Below are positions 1 through 7,914 of a DNA stretch of 42,836 nucleotides, piece after piece. A program made the position numbers and the translations under genes. The stretch is from the NCBI RefSeq assembly GCF_019890615.1, contig NZ_JAINVZ010000039.1, forward strand, positions 1 through 42,836, in the 5' to 3' direction. This DNA is from Streptantibioticus parmotrematis. Its GTDB lineage: Bacteria > Actinomycetota > Actinomycetes > Streptomycetales > Streptomycetaceae. The notes under the pieces were generated by a model. It saw only the letters and a list, made by a program, of their open reading frames with translations, was not told the DNA's origin and did no database searches. Within the stretch, counting starts at the first letter, position 1. Every line of letters starts with the position of its first letter.

Positions 1-106
1 CACCCCCGGATCAACGGCCCCAGAGCGATCCAACCATCCAGAAGATCATTTCGTTAGGAGTTCTAAGACGTGGTTTCTAATGGCTCGCCGATCGGGGCAG
101 GTTCGT

Positions 107-541
107 TCAGCGGGCCATGAAGCGGCTCAGCTCGCGGGACTGAGCCTGGAGCCGGTCCAGGCGCGTGCGTTGGTTGGCCGTGTCCGATGCGGGCCCCGAC
201 ACCTGCACGTCCCTGGTGCTGCCCCAGGTCGCTGGGTCACCAGTAGGCAAGGCGAGTTCGATGCCGGCTCGTTCGGACAAGACCAGCATGGTCGCAACGA
301 AGCCTTCGGAGAGGGCGATCATGACGGTGTGGCTTGTTCGCAGATGCTGCTCCAGCAGGGCCTCAGCGAACGTCTTCAGGGCTGCGGGGTCGATCTGGCA
401 CTCGTCATCGCGCATCTGCCCGAGGCCGGAGGGCAAGCCGAGTTCCGCCTCGAAGACGTAGACCTGTCGCAGGAAGAGCCTGGCCGCCCCGTTGGACGGG
501 TTCCAGAGCGTCTGCTTGCCCAGGTCGAAGTACTGGCTCAC
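107..541 (-). CDS. Small conserved actinobacterial protein (DUF6086-like)
   Basis: This encodes a 144-residue soluble protein of unknown function. It begins with a GTG codon at 541, preceded by an AGGGA-type ribosome site about nine bases upstream. The N-terminus (MSQYFDLGKQTLWNPSNGA), the following RLFLRQV segment and a central helix rich in EALLEQHLRTSHTVMIALSEG recall a small Streptomyces family that I know as DUF6086; this naming is from memory. There is no signal peptide, membrane segment or recognisable catalytic motif. It lies immediately downstream of, and in the same direction as, the IS5-type transposase. It could be a neighbour into whose upstream region the element inserted, or a passenger if the outer inverted repeats noted elsewhere are real. 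Confidence 0.6.
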   Translation of the reverse strand: MSQYFDLGKQTLWNPSNGAARLFLRQVYVFEAELGLPSGLGQMRDDECQIDPAALKTFAEALLEQHLRTSHTVMIALSEGFVATMLVLSERAGIELALPTGDPATWGSTRDVQVSGPASDTANQRTRLDRLQAQSRELSRFMAR

Positions 542-577
542 CGCTGCGTTTCCCTGTTGTCCACGACGGAATCGTAG

Positions 578-1057
578 TCAAGCCGCCGCGAGGCGCCGGA
601 AGCAGATGAACGCGGCGGCGATGCCGACGAAGCCGAGGAAGTGCTCGGCCTTGCGCTCGTAACGGCGGTGGAGCCGTCGACATCCGGCCAGCCAGGACAC
701 GGTTCGCTCCACCACCCAGCGATGCCGGCCGAGTCTCTGCGAGGACTCGACTCCCTTCCGGGCGAGCGGTGGGGTGATGTGGTGGCTGCGAAGCCACCGC
801 CGGAGGCCGTCGTAGTCGTATCCCTTGTCGGCGTGGAGCTTGCCGGGGCGTCGGCGCCGCGGTCCGCGGCGGGAGCAGATCGGCGGGATGCCTCGGATCA
901 ACGGTTCCAGGGCCTGGCTATCGTGCAGGTTCGCGCCGGAGATGCCCAGCGACAAGGGCAGACCGTTTCTGTCTGTGACCAGGTGGATCTTCGATCCCAA
1001 CTTTCCCCGGCCGGTCGGATTCGGTCCCGTTAGCTGCCCCCTTTTGCAGCTCGAAGA
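578..1057 (-). CDS. IS5-family transposase, second frame (OrfB, by -1 frameshift)
   Basis: This frame continues the DDE transposase after the slippery site. Reading from about 1045, the sequence runs KRGQLTGPNPTGRGKLGSK, then the second catalytic Asp in GANLHDSQALEPL, a DKGYDYDGLRRWL block, and the catalytic Glu in WVVERTVSWLAGCRRL, ending FLGFVGIAAAFICFRRL. All three DDE residues are present once OrfA and OrfB are joined, giving about 275 residues, normal for the group. The frame is open further upstream to 1231 but that extension is the antisense-like shadow of OrfA. No disabling mutation is visible, so the element may still be active. Confidence 0.82.
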   Translation of the reverse strand, partial: SSSCKRGQLTGPNPTGRGKLGSKIHLVTDRNGLPLSLGISGANLHDSQALEPLIRGIPPICSRRGPRRRRPGKLHADKGYDYDGLRRWLRSHHITPPLARKGVESSQRLGRHRWVVERTVSWLAGCRRLHRRYERKAEHFLGFVGIAAAFICFRRLAAA

Positions 1058-1389
1058 CTCACGGAGTCGACCGCGCATCTCGACCAGTCCAGCTGGCCGC
1101 GGGCACCCAGCTCGTCCAGGATCACCCGGTGGAGGCGAGCCCAGACCCGATCTCGGCTCCAGAGGGCGAAACGCCGGTAGACCGTCTGCCAGCACGGGCC
1201 GAACATTGGCGGCAGCTGCCGCCAGGTACACCCAGACGTTGCCACGAAGACGATCGCGGTTAGAACCTCGCGGTCACCTGCACGACGTCGACCGCCGCCC
1301 TGCGGGCGCACCACTTCCGCCGGCGGAACTACCCGGCGGAATAGTTCCCACAGTTCGTCAGGCACCAGACGCTCAGCAAGGGTCGTCAT
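1030..1389 (-). CDS. IS5-family transposase, first frame (OrfA)
   Basis: This 119-residue frame carries the N-terminal helix-turn-helix part of an IS5-type transposase: LVPDELWELFRRVVPP at the start, then a central GGGRRRAGDREVLTAIVF/TSGCTWRQLPP segment typical of the DUF4096-like N-terminal domain. It ends with the first catalytic aspartate in AVDSVSLRAAKGGS. The frame stops at 1030, directly after a slippery run read as AAAAGGGGG on the minus strand (1045-1037). In IS427-group elements such a run allows ribosomes to slip back by one base and produce the full OrfAB transposase. OrfA alone would lack the second Asp and the Glu. Confidence 0.85.
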   Translation of the reverse strand: MTTLAERLVPDELWELFRRVVPPAEVVRPQGGGRRRAGDREVLTAIVFVATSGCTWRQLPPMFGPCWQTVYRRFALWSRDRVWARLHRVILDELGARGQLDWSRCAVDSVSLRAAKGGS

Positions 1390-1431
1390 GTCCTGTCAAC
1401 GAACGCCACGACCAACAGAAACGACGTTCTA

Positions 1432-2218
1432 ATGCTCAACGACATCTTCACCACGGCCACCGCCCAGGTCGCGGGGCCAGACCGAACAACTCCGCCTCGA
1501 CACCACCGTCGACCCCGAACAGGTCACCGAGGACGACATCCTGCGCGTCCACGCCGGCCAGTTCGCACCCTACCTGCTCTGCTCTCTCCACCTCGCGCTC
1601 GCCCTTGCGGGTCACCGCGCGGTCCACCGGGACCGTGTCACCACCGACCTGACGCCGATGTGCCAGGCATACCATGTCCACAACGACCTGACCGGCTACC
1701 AGGAACTCGTTCGAGTGCTCGCCACGCGTGACGACGAGGGAGCCGTGTTGACTCTCGCGAATACCAGCGACCTCGCCCGCCGCCGCCTCACCCTGCTCGC
1801 CCACACCGTCCACCGCCTCGCGCCCCCGCCCGACCGCCGCTGGCTCCACGCCTTCCTCACCGGGCTCACCGACGACGACCTGGTCTCCATCACGGGCCTG
1901 ATCGCCGACACCGGCGTCCCCGACCACATCACCTTCCGTGTCCCCGAACTGCACCAGCAAACACGCGGGTTACTCGATGCCGACGCGCGCCTTCCCGCAG
2001 CGCTACGGACAGCGCTGGCCGCCACCGTCCGGTACATGGGCGACCTGTACGATGCGGACACCCCGACGAGTCGCCTCTACCTCCAAGCCCGCGACGACCT
2101 CGCCCTGGCGATATGCGAAGTGGATCCGGTCTGCATTCCCGCCACACACAAGCCGGCTTCAATCGGAGGTGTAACTAGCTCGTTGCGGAGCCGGAACACC
2201 AGGCTTGGCGGCTGGTGA
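1432..2218 (+). pseudogene. Unknown gene broken by a one-base frameshift
   Basis: Translation from the ATG at 1432 gives MLNDIFTTATAQVAG and then leaves frame within the G run at about 1472-1476. Dropping one G joins it to the frame that runs on as QTEQLRLDTTVDPEQVTEDD and continues without a stop to 2218, giving about 261 residues. Codon bias in this second frame is strongly actinobacterial from 1472 on, so the intact protein was probably real. It is acidic and mostly helical (LARRRLTLLAHTVHRL, LPAALRTALAATVRYMGDLYDA), with no motif that I recognise. The last residues (SSLRSRNTRLGGW) look like read-through past a lost original end. The start codon falls inside the candidate right end of the upstream insertion sequence. 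A sequencing error in the G run is the simple alternative. Confidence 0.5.
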
Positions 2219-2659
2219 ATCTGCAGCGACGAACACGATTCATCGCATACCTCATGAAACAATTACTTCGACCACTGTCCTGCTGCGCCCCGACTGGAGT
2301 AGACGCCCCAGAGATTTGCAAGGCCTGACTGCATCTATACTGCGCCAGTAGCCCTGTGCCAGCGCTCTTTCGAGCAACTGTCACCGTCAGGAGTTCACCC
2401 TGCTCCGGAGGTTCAAGCGAGCCAAGCTCTGGTTGTACACGTCGATGGGCAATGATTGGCTGCGTACGCCCGAACAACGACACGCTTGAAGCTCTGGCGA
2501 CGATGCCAGGAATCCTGAGCGAGCACGAATACGTCGCCTAGAAAACAAAGAGGTGGATATCGTGGGCATTACCGTGGCAGCGTCAGCAGCCGTGCCCTTT
2601 TGCCGACCTGAGGTCGTGGCGATGGAGGACAGCACGCATGACAGTAAGGCGCGGCGGAC
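2219..2659. other. Gene-free stretch
   Basis: About 440 bases with lower GC than the surroundings and no reading frame with convincing codon bias on either strand. No tRNA-like or strong hairpin structure was recognised. It follows the frameshifted gene and probably contains decayed sequence plus the promoter of the membrane protein gene at 2660. Confidence 0.4.
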
Positions 2660-3208
2660 ATGACGGCAGGTTCCATTCGTGGTCTTTTTTCTCGCACACG
2701 CTTGCCATTGGTACTCGGATTGACCGATGGGCTGCTCAACGCGCTGACGTTGGCAGCTGGTTCTCTCATCGGCGGTGGCGGGTCGATCAGCTACGGCCTC
2801 GCCGTCCGAGTCGCGTTCGTTGCGTTGGTAACGGCCGCCTTCTCCGTCTTCGTCTCAGACTATGCTGAGCGACGCGCACAACTGGTACGGGCATCACGAG
2901 AACTCAACTTGACATCTCGGGGGCATTTGGCAGCTACGCGGCTTGGCCGACTGGCGCTCGGCCGGTCGCTGCTCGCCATGGCAGTTGCTTGCCTTGCCAG
3001 CTTCGTCGGTTCTGTCGTACCGCTGCTCGCGGGTGCCCTGCTTCCCAATTTGTCTTGGCTGGTATTGGTATTGGCCATCGGCGCACTAGCCGTCCTCGGT
3101 GCGGCCCTGGGCCGCACCTTGTCCGCAAGTGCATGGCGCTGGTGTGTGTTGATGGGATGCGGAGGGATCGCGGTGACGTGGATCGGCGTATGGCTGCACA
3201 TCACATAG
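2660..3208 (+). CDS. VIT1/CCC1-like integral membrane protein
   Basis: This 182-residue protein looks like a member or relative of the VIT1/CCC1 family, which moves Fe(II) or Mn(II) across membranes. Seen in sequence: a first membrane segment with GLTDGLLNALTLAAGSLI, resembling the family's first-helix signature, a second helix (VAFVALVTAAFSVFVSDYAERRAQLVRASREL) running into a charged cytoplasmic stretch, then three hydrophobic segments near residues 100-180. The cytoplasmic metal-binding domain of plant VIT1 is short here. The ATG at 2660 is preceded by AAGG about eleven bases upstream. It stands alone and is convergent with the MutS-like operon. Another small polytopic protein family cannot be excluded. 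Confidence 0.55.
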   Translation: MTAGSIRGLFSRTRLPLVLGLTDGLLNALTLAAGSLIGGGGSISYGLAVRVAFVALVTAAFSVFVSDYAERRAQLVRASRELNLTSRGHLAATRLGRLALGRSLLAMAVACLASFVGSVVPLLAGALLPNLSWLVLVLAIGALAVLGAALGRTLSASAWRWCVLMGCGGIAVTWIGVWLHIT

Positions 3209-3373
3209 GAGCACCGCAGTCGCGACAGGCTCCTTTCACTTGCGACCTGGCGGGTCGCCTGTGGAGCAGAGCACAAAAGCTGATCGCTGCGTGTGTTCCC
3301 ATGAACCTGCTGAGCTTCAAGTACGGGCAGCCGTCGCAGGCTCGTGGACGGGCCACAGACCACAGCCCTCCCG

Positions 3374-4888
3374 CTACCGGGCCGGGTGAACGGGCCCCGG
3401 GTCCGAGCCGAATACCTCGCGATAGAGGTCCTCGCCGTAGCCGGTCGGCAGGGGCTCCCCGGGCTCCAGCCTGAAGGTACGGGTACCTTCGGCAGTGCGC
3501 TGTGCGCGCAAGAACACGGCATCCTCCGAGTGCTCCGTGTGGAGACGATGCGCGAGGTCGAACAGATGGGTGACGATGACGGCCTTGACGTCGGACTCGA
3601 CCAATGCGCGCAGAATCTGGCGGGCCAGTTCCGACCCCTCGCGCTCATTGGTGGCTGCGAAGGACTCGTTGAACAGCACCATGTCGTGTGAGGACACCTG
3701 GTTCGCGATGGTGCTCATCCTCGCCAATTCCTCGTCCAGCTTCCCGCTTTCCATTTCGGCGTCCTCTTCGCGCCGATAATGGGTGAACATCTGCCCCCGC
3801 AGGTCCGTGGCGTACGATTCCGCACCCGCGAACATCCCAGCCTGTGCCATCAACTGTGCGAGGCCCAGGCTGCGCAGGAAGGTGGACTTGCCGCCTTCAT
3901 TCGCTCCGGTGACCACCACCAACCTCGCGCCGGCCGCGTCGATGTCGTTGCCGACGACTCGCTCTGTTTCCCGCAGGCTGAGGCAGACGTCGTAGAGTCC
4001 ACGAGCGATGAGGACAGGGGTACCGGGTGGATGCGGTTCAGGAGTGCAGAGTGGTTCGCCTTTGTCTCGCAGCCTCTCGTGGAGATTCAGGCAGCCCACG
4101 TAGAAGGCCAGTTCGCGAGCGAGCATCGTGAAGAAGCTCAGGATGTGGTCAGTGGAGCGGGACAAGGCGTCGGCGGCCAGAGCGATACCGCGATCCCGTA
4201 GTTCGGAGAGGGCTTGGGCACCCGCCTCGTCACGGTCGGGAACGCGGTAGCTGTAGGAGGGAGGGCTGTTGTGGGTGATGCGGTCCTTCAGAGCAGGCTT
4301 TGGGTGTGGGGTGCGCAGGGTGTAGTCGGCACCTCGACACCCAGGGCCCAGCTGTGCGCTGACCAGCACCCCGTTCTTGAACTTCAGCCGATGCAGGTGT
4401 TCATCGACGATGCCGAAGTAGTCATCGTCGAGTTCCCTCTCGACCATCTCGAAGAACTTGGTGAAGCCGGGAGAGGCCACTTGCGTGCCGTACTCGTCAC
4501 CCAGGTTGCGCAGCGCGTGGAGACGCTCGATGAACATCTCCATCACCTGCACGGCCCGGTACATCGTCGATTCAGCGCTGCGCACGAGGCTGGGCCAGAT
4601 CCTGTGCTCAGTGGCAATGGCATCGAGCGCGAGGTTGAACAGGTCCCGGGCCATGCGCGGCTGTTTGAGGCAGTCCGCGAAGACCTTTTGCCGGTGGCGC
4701 ACGGAGTCAGGGTCGGTGAGAGGACGGAACAGTACGAGCCGGCAGACACCCCGCATGAAGGAGTCCTCACCAGCCATCGCGTCGAACAGTACGTCCAGGC
4801 CGAGGTCCCGAGTGAGGTCTTCGGCCTCGGGCGGGCAGTCCGCTTCCCAGAGGAAGTCCGCGTCCTCGTGGAGCAAGAAGGCTTTCAT
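3374..4888 (-). CDS. MutS-like ATPase, second gene of the pair
   Basis: A 504-residue protein with the core/clamp and ATPase regions of the MutS superfamily but without the N-terminal mismatch-reading domain; canonical MutS is about 850 residues. Visible: a long helical part (residues 1-310) and a P-loop VVTGANEGGKSTF at about residue 330, matching the MutS pattern GxNxGGKST. Next come SGKLDEELARMSTI, corresponding to the MutS dimer signature region, and a Walker B region MVLFNESFAATN. In MutS this last motif is normally DE, so the Asp is replaced by Asn while the Glu is kept. A VIVTHLFDLAHRL segment follows. Its start overlaps the stop of the upstream MutS-like gene by 4 bp, so the two are translated together. 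A role in DNA structure recognition is inferred from the family only; the specific substrate is unknown. Confidence 0.82.
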   Translation of the reverse strand: MKAFLLHEDADFLWEADCPPEAEDLTRDLGLDVLFDAMAGEDSFMRGVCRLVLFRPLTDPDSVRHRQKVFADCLKQPRMARDLFNLALDAIATEHRIWPSLVRSAESTMYRAVQVMEMFIERLHALRNLGDEYGTQVASPGFTKFFEMVERELDDDYFGIVDEHLHRLKFKNGVLVSAQLGPGCRGADYTLRTPHPKPALKDRITHNSPPSYSYRVPDRDEAGAQALSELRDRGIALAADALSRSTDHILSFFTMLARELAFYVGCLNLHERLRDKGEPLCTPEPHPPGTPVLIARGLYDVCLSLRETERVVGNDIDAAGARLVVVTGANEGGKSTFLRSLGLAQLMAQAGMFAGAESYATDLRGQMFTHYRREEDAEMESGKLDEELARMSTIANQVSSHDMVLFNESFAATNEREGSELARQILRALVESDVKAVIVTHLFDLAHRLHTEHSEDAVFLRAQRTAEGTRTFRLEPGEPLPTGYGEDLYREVFGSDPGPVHPAR

Positions 4889-6498
4889 GACTTGTCCTTC
4901 GCCGGTCGAGAGCTGCTGCCGTCTGACGCGTCCAGCCTTTTGATCCGTTCGGCGAGCTTGTCGTGAGTGAGGCCGTACTTGTCCGCTACGGCCAGGGCGT
5001 AGGAGAGGCCGTCGGCCGGTTTGCGCACAATCCGAAAGGTCCGTCGGGCAGGGTCGTCCGGCACCACGGTGCTGACCATGCTGACGGTGGCCGGCCCGAG
5101 TTCGGACAGCTCATCCACGAATGTCACGCAGACACCCAGCGCACCGGCGTCGATGACCTGCCGAAGCACTTTTGTCCCGAGGTCGACCGCGTCGTGCAAT
5201 GTGGTGGAGGTGAATACCTCGTTCATGATGACGATGCTGTTCTCAGTGACGCGCTCCAAGATGTCATGGATGCGCACCAGGTCATCCTTGAGCTTGCCGC
5301 TGAGGTCCTTGAGGTTCTCGCCTCGCTCGAAGTGAGTGAAGACGGCGTCGCACATCAGCAGGCCGGCTTCACGTCCTGGCACTGGGCAGCCGAGCGCGGC
5401 CAGATGGTGCAACTGCCCGATGGTACGGGCGAACGTGGTCTTGCCACCCTGGTTCGGCCCTGAGACCACCAGGATCCGTTCGGGGGCCTCGAGACGGAAG
5501 TCGTTCGGCACGACGGTGGTCCGCGTCCGGGCCAGGCGGTCAGCCAGCACCACGTCGAAGACCCCCTGGCCCTCCACTGTCGTGGCTCCCGCCATCATTC
5601 GCGGGTAGCAGAAGTCCAGTGCGGCTTCTTTGAGCGGCACGAGGGTGTCGAGGTAGGCGAGGTAGAACTGGGCCTCACGATCGAACGTGGCGATGGCCTC
5701 GGCCACGAAGTCGCCGTGTCGTTCGGCGTAGGCGTCCAGTTCCTGGAACTCCTCGGGGAAGAGCAACGCCACCCGGTCGAGCACAGCGGCCTCGACGGAG
5801 TTCAGCTCCACCGGCTCCCGGAACCGGACGGAGTGGTCCTGGGTCTGTCCCTGCGAGAACTTCTCGAAGCCGGCGACCACTTCGGCGCCGTAGTCCGGTT
5901 CGTCGTCGTAACGCGTCACCTTGACCTTGCCACCCGTGATCGTCAGACAGTAGCGGACCGCCGTGAGACGTTCTTGCGTCGTCGCCGTCTCCTCCAGCAA
6001 CGTGGTGTAGGCGGTACCGCGTTCGTACTCGACGAGGTGGTCCCGGAAGGCGCGGAGCCCCCGTGAGCCGAGGTCGGCTTCTTTCAGCGTCTGCACCAGA
6101 TGGGAAACGGCCTGCCGATAGGAGTCCACTGATCGCAGCAGCCAACTCTGCTGCTGGTAGCGGTGCCGAAGCCGGGCGCCCTGCCGTAGGCGGGCTCGTG
6201 TCTCACGCATCCGCTCAGCAAAGGCCTTCACGCCCTCGGCGAGCGCGGGATTCTCCAAGTCGCGGAAGACCTCCTGGCGGTAGAGCACGGCGTCCGCCGT
6301 GCGCAACCGTCGCCGGTACAAGGGCAGCAGGTCGTACCCAGGGCGATCTTCGGTGACGACCTCGAAGAGCTGGTCCAGGTTGAGGTCGGTGAAGTAGTCC
6401 GGGTCATGCGTCTCAGTGCTGCCCGCACCGCCGGCCCCCCGTGTGCTCGGGCTCTCGTCAGCGGTCTCGAACAGGATGCTGGGAAAGGTCTCGACCAT
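4885..6498 (-). CDS. MutS-like ATPase, first gene of the pair
   Basis: A 537-residue MutS-superfamily ATPase, again lacking the mismatch-binding domain. The N-terminal 50 residues are Ser/Gly-rich and acidic. Residues 60-330 form the helical core/clamp. The ATPase shows VVSGPNQGGKTTFARTIGQL, then LSGKLKDDLVRIHDIL and IVIMNEVFTSTT, where the Walker B Asp is Asn as in its partner. A short conserved FVDELSELGPATVSMVS block follows. It is the first gene of a two-gene operon with the 504-residue homologue, and the two share about the same architecture, which suggests a heterodimer like eukaryotic MSH pairs. Canonical MutS is absent from most actinobacteria, so this pair is not expected to be the ordinary mismatch repair protein. 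Confidence 0.82.
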   Translation of the reverse strand: MVETFPSILFETADESPSTRGAGGAGSTETHDPDYFTDLNLDQLFEVVTEDRPGYDLLPLYRRRLRTADAVLYRQEVFRDLENPALAEGVKAFAERMRETRARLRQGARLRHRYQQQSWLLRSVDSYRQAVSHLVQTLKEADLGSRGLRAFRDHLVEYERGTAYTTLLEETATTQERLTAVRYCLTITGGKVKVTRYDDEPDYGAEVVAGFEKFSQGQTQDHSVRFREPVELNSVEAAVLDRVALLFPEEFQELDAYAERHGDFVAEAIATFDREAQFYLAYLDTLVPLKEAALDFCYPRMMAGATTVEGQGVFDVVLADRLARTRTTVVPNDFRLEAPERILVVSGPNQGGKTTFARTIGQLHHLAALGCPVPGREAGLLMCDAVFTHFERGENLKDLSGKLKDDLVRIHDILERVTENSIVIMNEVFTSTTLHDAVDLGTKVLRQVIDAGALGVCVTFVDELSELGPATVSMVSTVVPDDPARRTFRIVRKPADGLSYALAVADKYGLTHDKLAERIKRLDASDGSSSRPAKDKS

Positions 6499-6754
6499 CT
6501 GCGCCTCCAGGCTCAGTCCACGCGTACCCGCGAGACCGCGGTATCACGCGTGGAGGCGCGCCAAGGCACTCCTGGTAAGTGCTCCGTTCTGGGAACCCAC
6601 CGGAAGCGCCTTGGCTCTCACCCGGGGCGGTCGGGGGGACGTTCACACGTCAGTGGTAAGTCGGCCGTCGCGGCGATGTCACTCCGCTGGGGCACTGAAG
6701 GAGGTGGCATCGACGTGGTCGTCGCCCGTTCACGGTACGGCTGACGAGAGTGTG

Positions 6755-7327
6755 TCAGCCGAGGGCTTCGTGCCCGGCGACCACAAGCAGCAGTAGCCCG
6801 CCCACCAAGGGAGCGTACGTTCCCACCAGCTTCGAGAGGAGGCCGATCCCCAGTACGTTGCCCAGCCAGATCATCACGTAGCCCCACGCGGTGATGGCGA
6901 TCACGATCGACCACAGCGGCGCCGAGGAGGCAACGGTGGCTCCGAAGCCGTTGGCGACGTTGGTGATGGACAGGCCAAGCCCGAGGAGCACCCCTTGGCG
7001 CCAGCCGGGGTGGGGAAGAGACACATCCCGTTTCTGCTTCCGGAGTCGCGGGCGCACGTAGGCGGAGTACCAGTAGATGAGGCCCACACAGGCCAGCACA
7101 GCGCTCGCTGTCCAACGTGCCGCCGTTTGAGGAAAGTAGCCTGCAGTCGCGTCACCGACGTAGGCACCCAGAAACGCGCTGGCGAAGCCGATGGCGTTCA
7201 CGAGGGCGTTGATCCGGTGGGGAAATTTGATTTTCGCGGTGCCGTAGGCGACTCCGATACCGGAGTTGTCGAAGTTGGTGCCGATGCCGATCAGGTTGGC
7301 GGTGATGAATCCGTTCACCCAGCTCAT
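6755..7327 (-). CDS. MntP/YtaF-like manganese efflux-type membrane protein
   Basis: A 190-residue polytopic protein of the MntP/YtaF (UPF0059-like) type, thought to export Mn(II). Two halves each carry the diagnostic pattern. The first half has NLIGIGTNFDNSGIGVAYGTAKI followed by a helix with NAIGFASAFLGAYVGDATAGY. The second half has a helix with GLGLSITNVANGFGATVAS and a C-terminal GLLLLVVAGHEALG. The conserved Asp and Asn residues in the first and fourth helices are present. About six membrane segments are visible, separated by a basic loop (RPRLRKQKRD). It is 256 bases upstream of the MutS-like operon in the same direction and probably independently transcribed; no manganese riboswitch was recognised upstream. 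Confidence 0.7.
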   Translation of the reverse strand: MSWVNGFITANLIGIGTNFDNSGIGVAYGTAKIKFPHRINALVNAIGFASAFLGAYVGDATAGYFPQTAARWTASAVLACVGLIYWYSAYVRPRLRKQKRDVSLPHPGWRQGVLLGLGLSITNVANGFGATVASSAPLWSIVIAITAWGYVMIWLGNVLGIGLLSKLVGTYAPLVGGLLLLVVAGHEALG

Positions 7328-7914
7328 CGGCGCCTCTGCTTGCCGCGCGTCATGTGTGGACCCACCCTCTGGCTCGGAGAAAGCGCGACCAGGACGAACC
7401 CGCTGACCGAACAGGAAGCGATGGCGGACGGCGACCGTCGGCGGCTCCCATGGGCACTTCCCACGGGCCGAACGTCAACTTCGTCCGTGTTCCATGGTGT
7501 TTTGCCCAGGGGGGAGCAGGGGGCGGCCCGACGATAGTCGTCGGTCGTGGTGAAGGTGGAACGCACGAAACCGTTCCTCCTCGGTTCTTGGCCTGAGTCC
7601 ACGACGGGGGCCGACGTACAGGGGTGGCGTGCACCTCGCCCGGCGCAGGGCTTTGGCCGCAGGCGACTCGAGCCGGCCGGACCGTTCTCCGGAACCCGAG
7701 GTTCTCTTCCAGTACCACGCCGCACGCTCAACTACTCCAGAGCACGGATCCCGGCTCGACCGGCTCAGGTAGGCCGAAAGCAGGACACACGCCTCCTGCG
7801 GTCCTGGCGGGGCATGGCGCGACGGCGTCTTGGCGGGTATCACGTGCGGGTAGGTGATTCGCTGGCACAGAAGGTGCAGGGAAGCCGGAGCGATGAAGGG
7901 GGCGGTGAGGCTCG
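7328..7914. other. Gene-free stretch between divergent genes
   Basis: Nearly 590 bases between the divergent MntP-like and phosphatase genes. Several frames are open on both strands, as is usual at this GC content, but none has actinobacterial codon bias or a protein-like sequence. The part just before 7915 contains repeated GGGTA-type strings (7836-7855), which may be part of a stress sigma-factor promoter; this is only a suggestion. Confidence 0.35.

Larger units (their letters stand above)
542..1437 (-). mobile_element. IS5-type insertion sequence, ends not firmly resolved
   Basis: The element contains two overlapping reading frames (1389-1030 and 1057-578 region) that together form one DDE transposase of the IS5 family, IS427-like organisation. 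Candidate terminal repeats are the related strings at 547-561 (CGTTTCCCTGTTGTC) and, inverted, at about 1410-1425 (CGTTTCTGTTGGTC read on the minus strand). An alternative outer pair lies at about 58-79 and 1416-1437. No clear target-site duplication was found, so the boundaries given are outer estimates. The element lies just upstream of the frameshifted gene at 1432. Confidence 0.7.

Noticed and set aside
80-609. Several overlapping plus-strand frames opposite the first gene
   Set aside because: They are Arg/Pro/Gly-rich shadows of the minus-strand DUF6086-like and transposase genes with no family resemblance.
7836-7855. Stress sigma-factor promoter before the phosphatase gene
   Set aside because: GGGTA-type strings occur, but no matching -35 element was found at the right distance, so it is not listed as a promoter.
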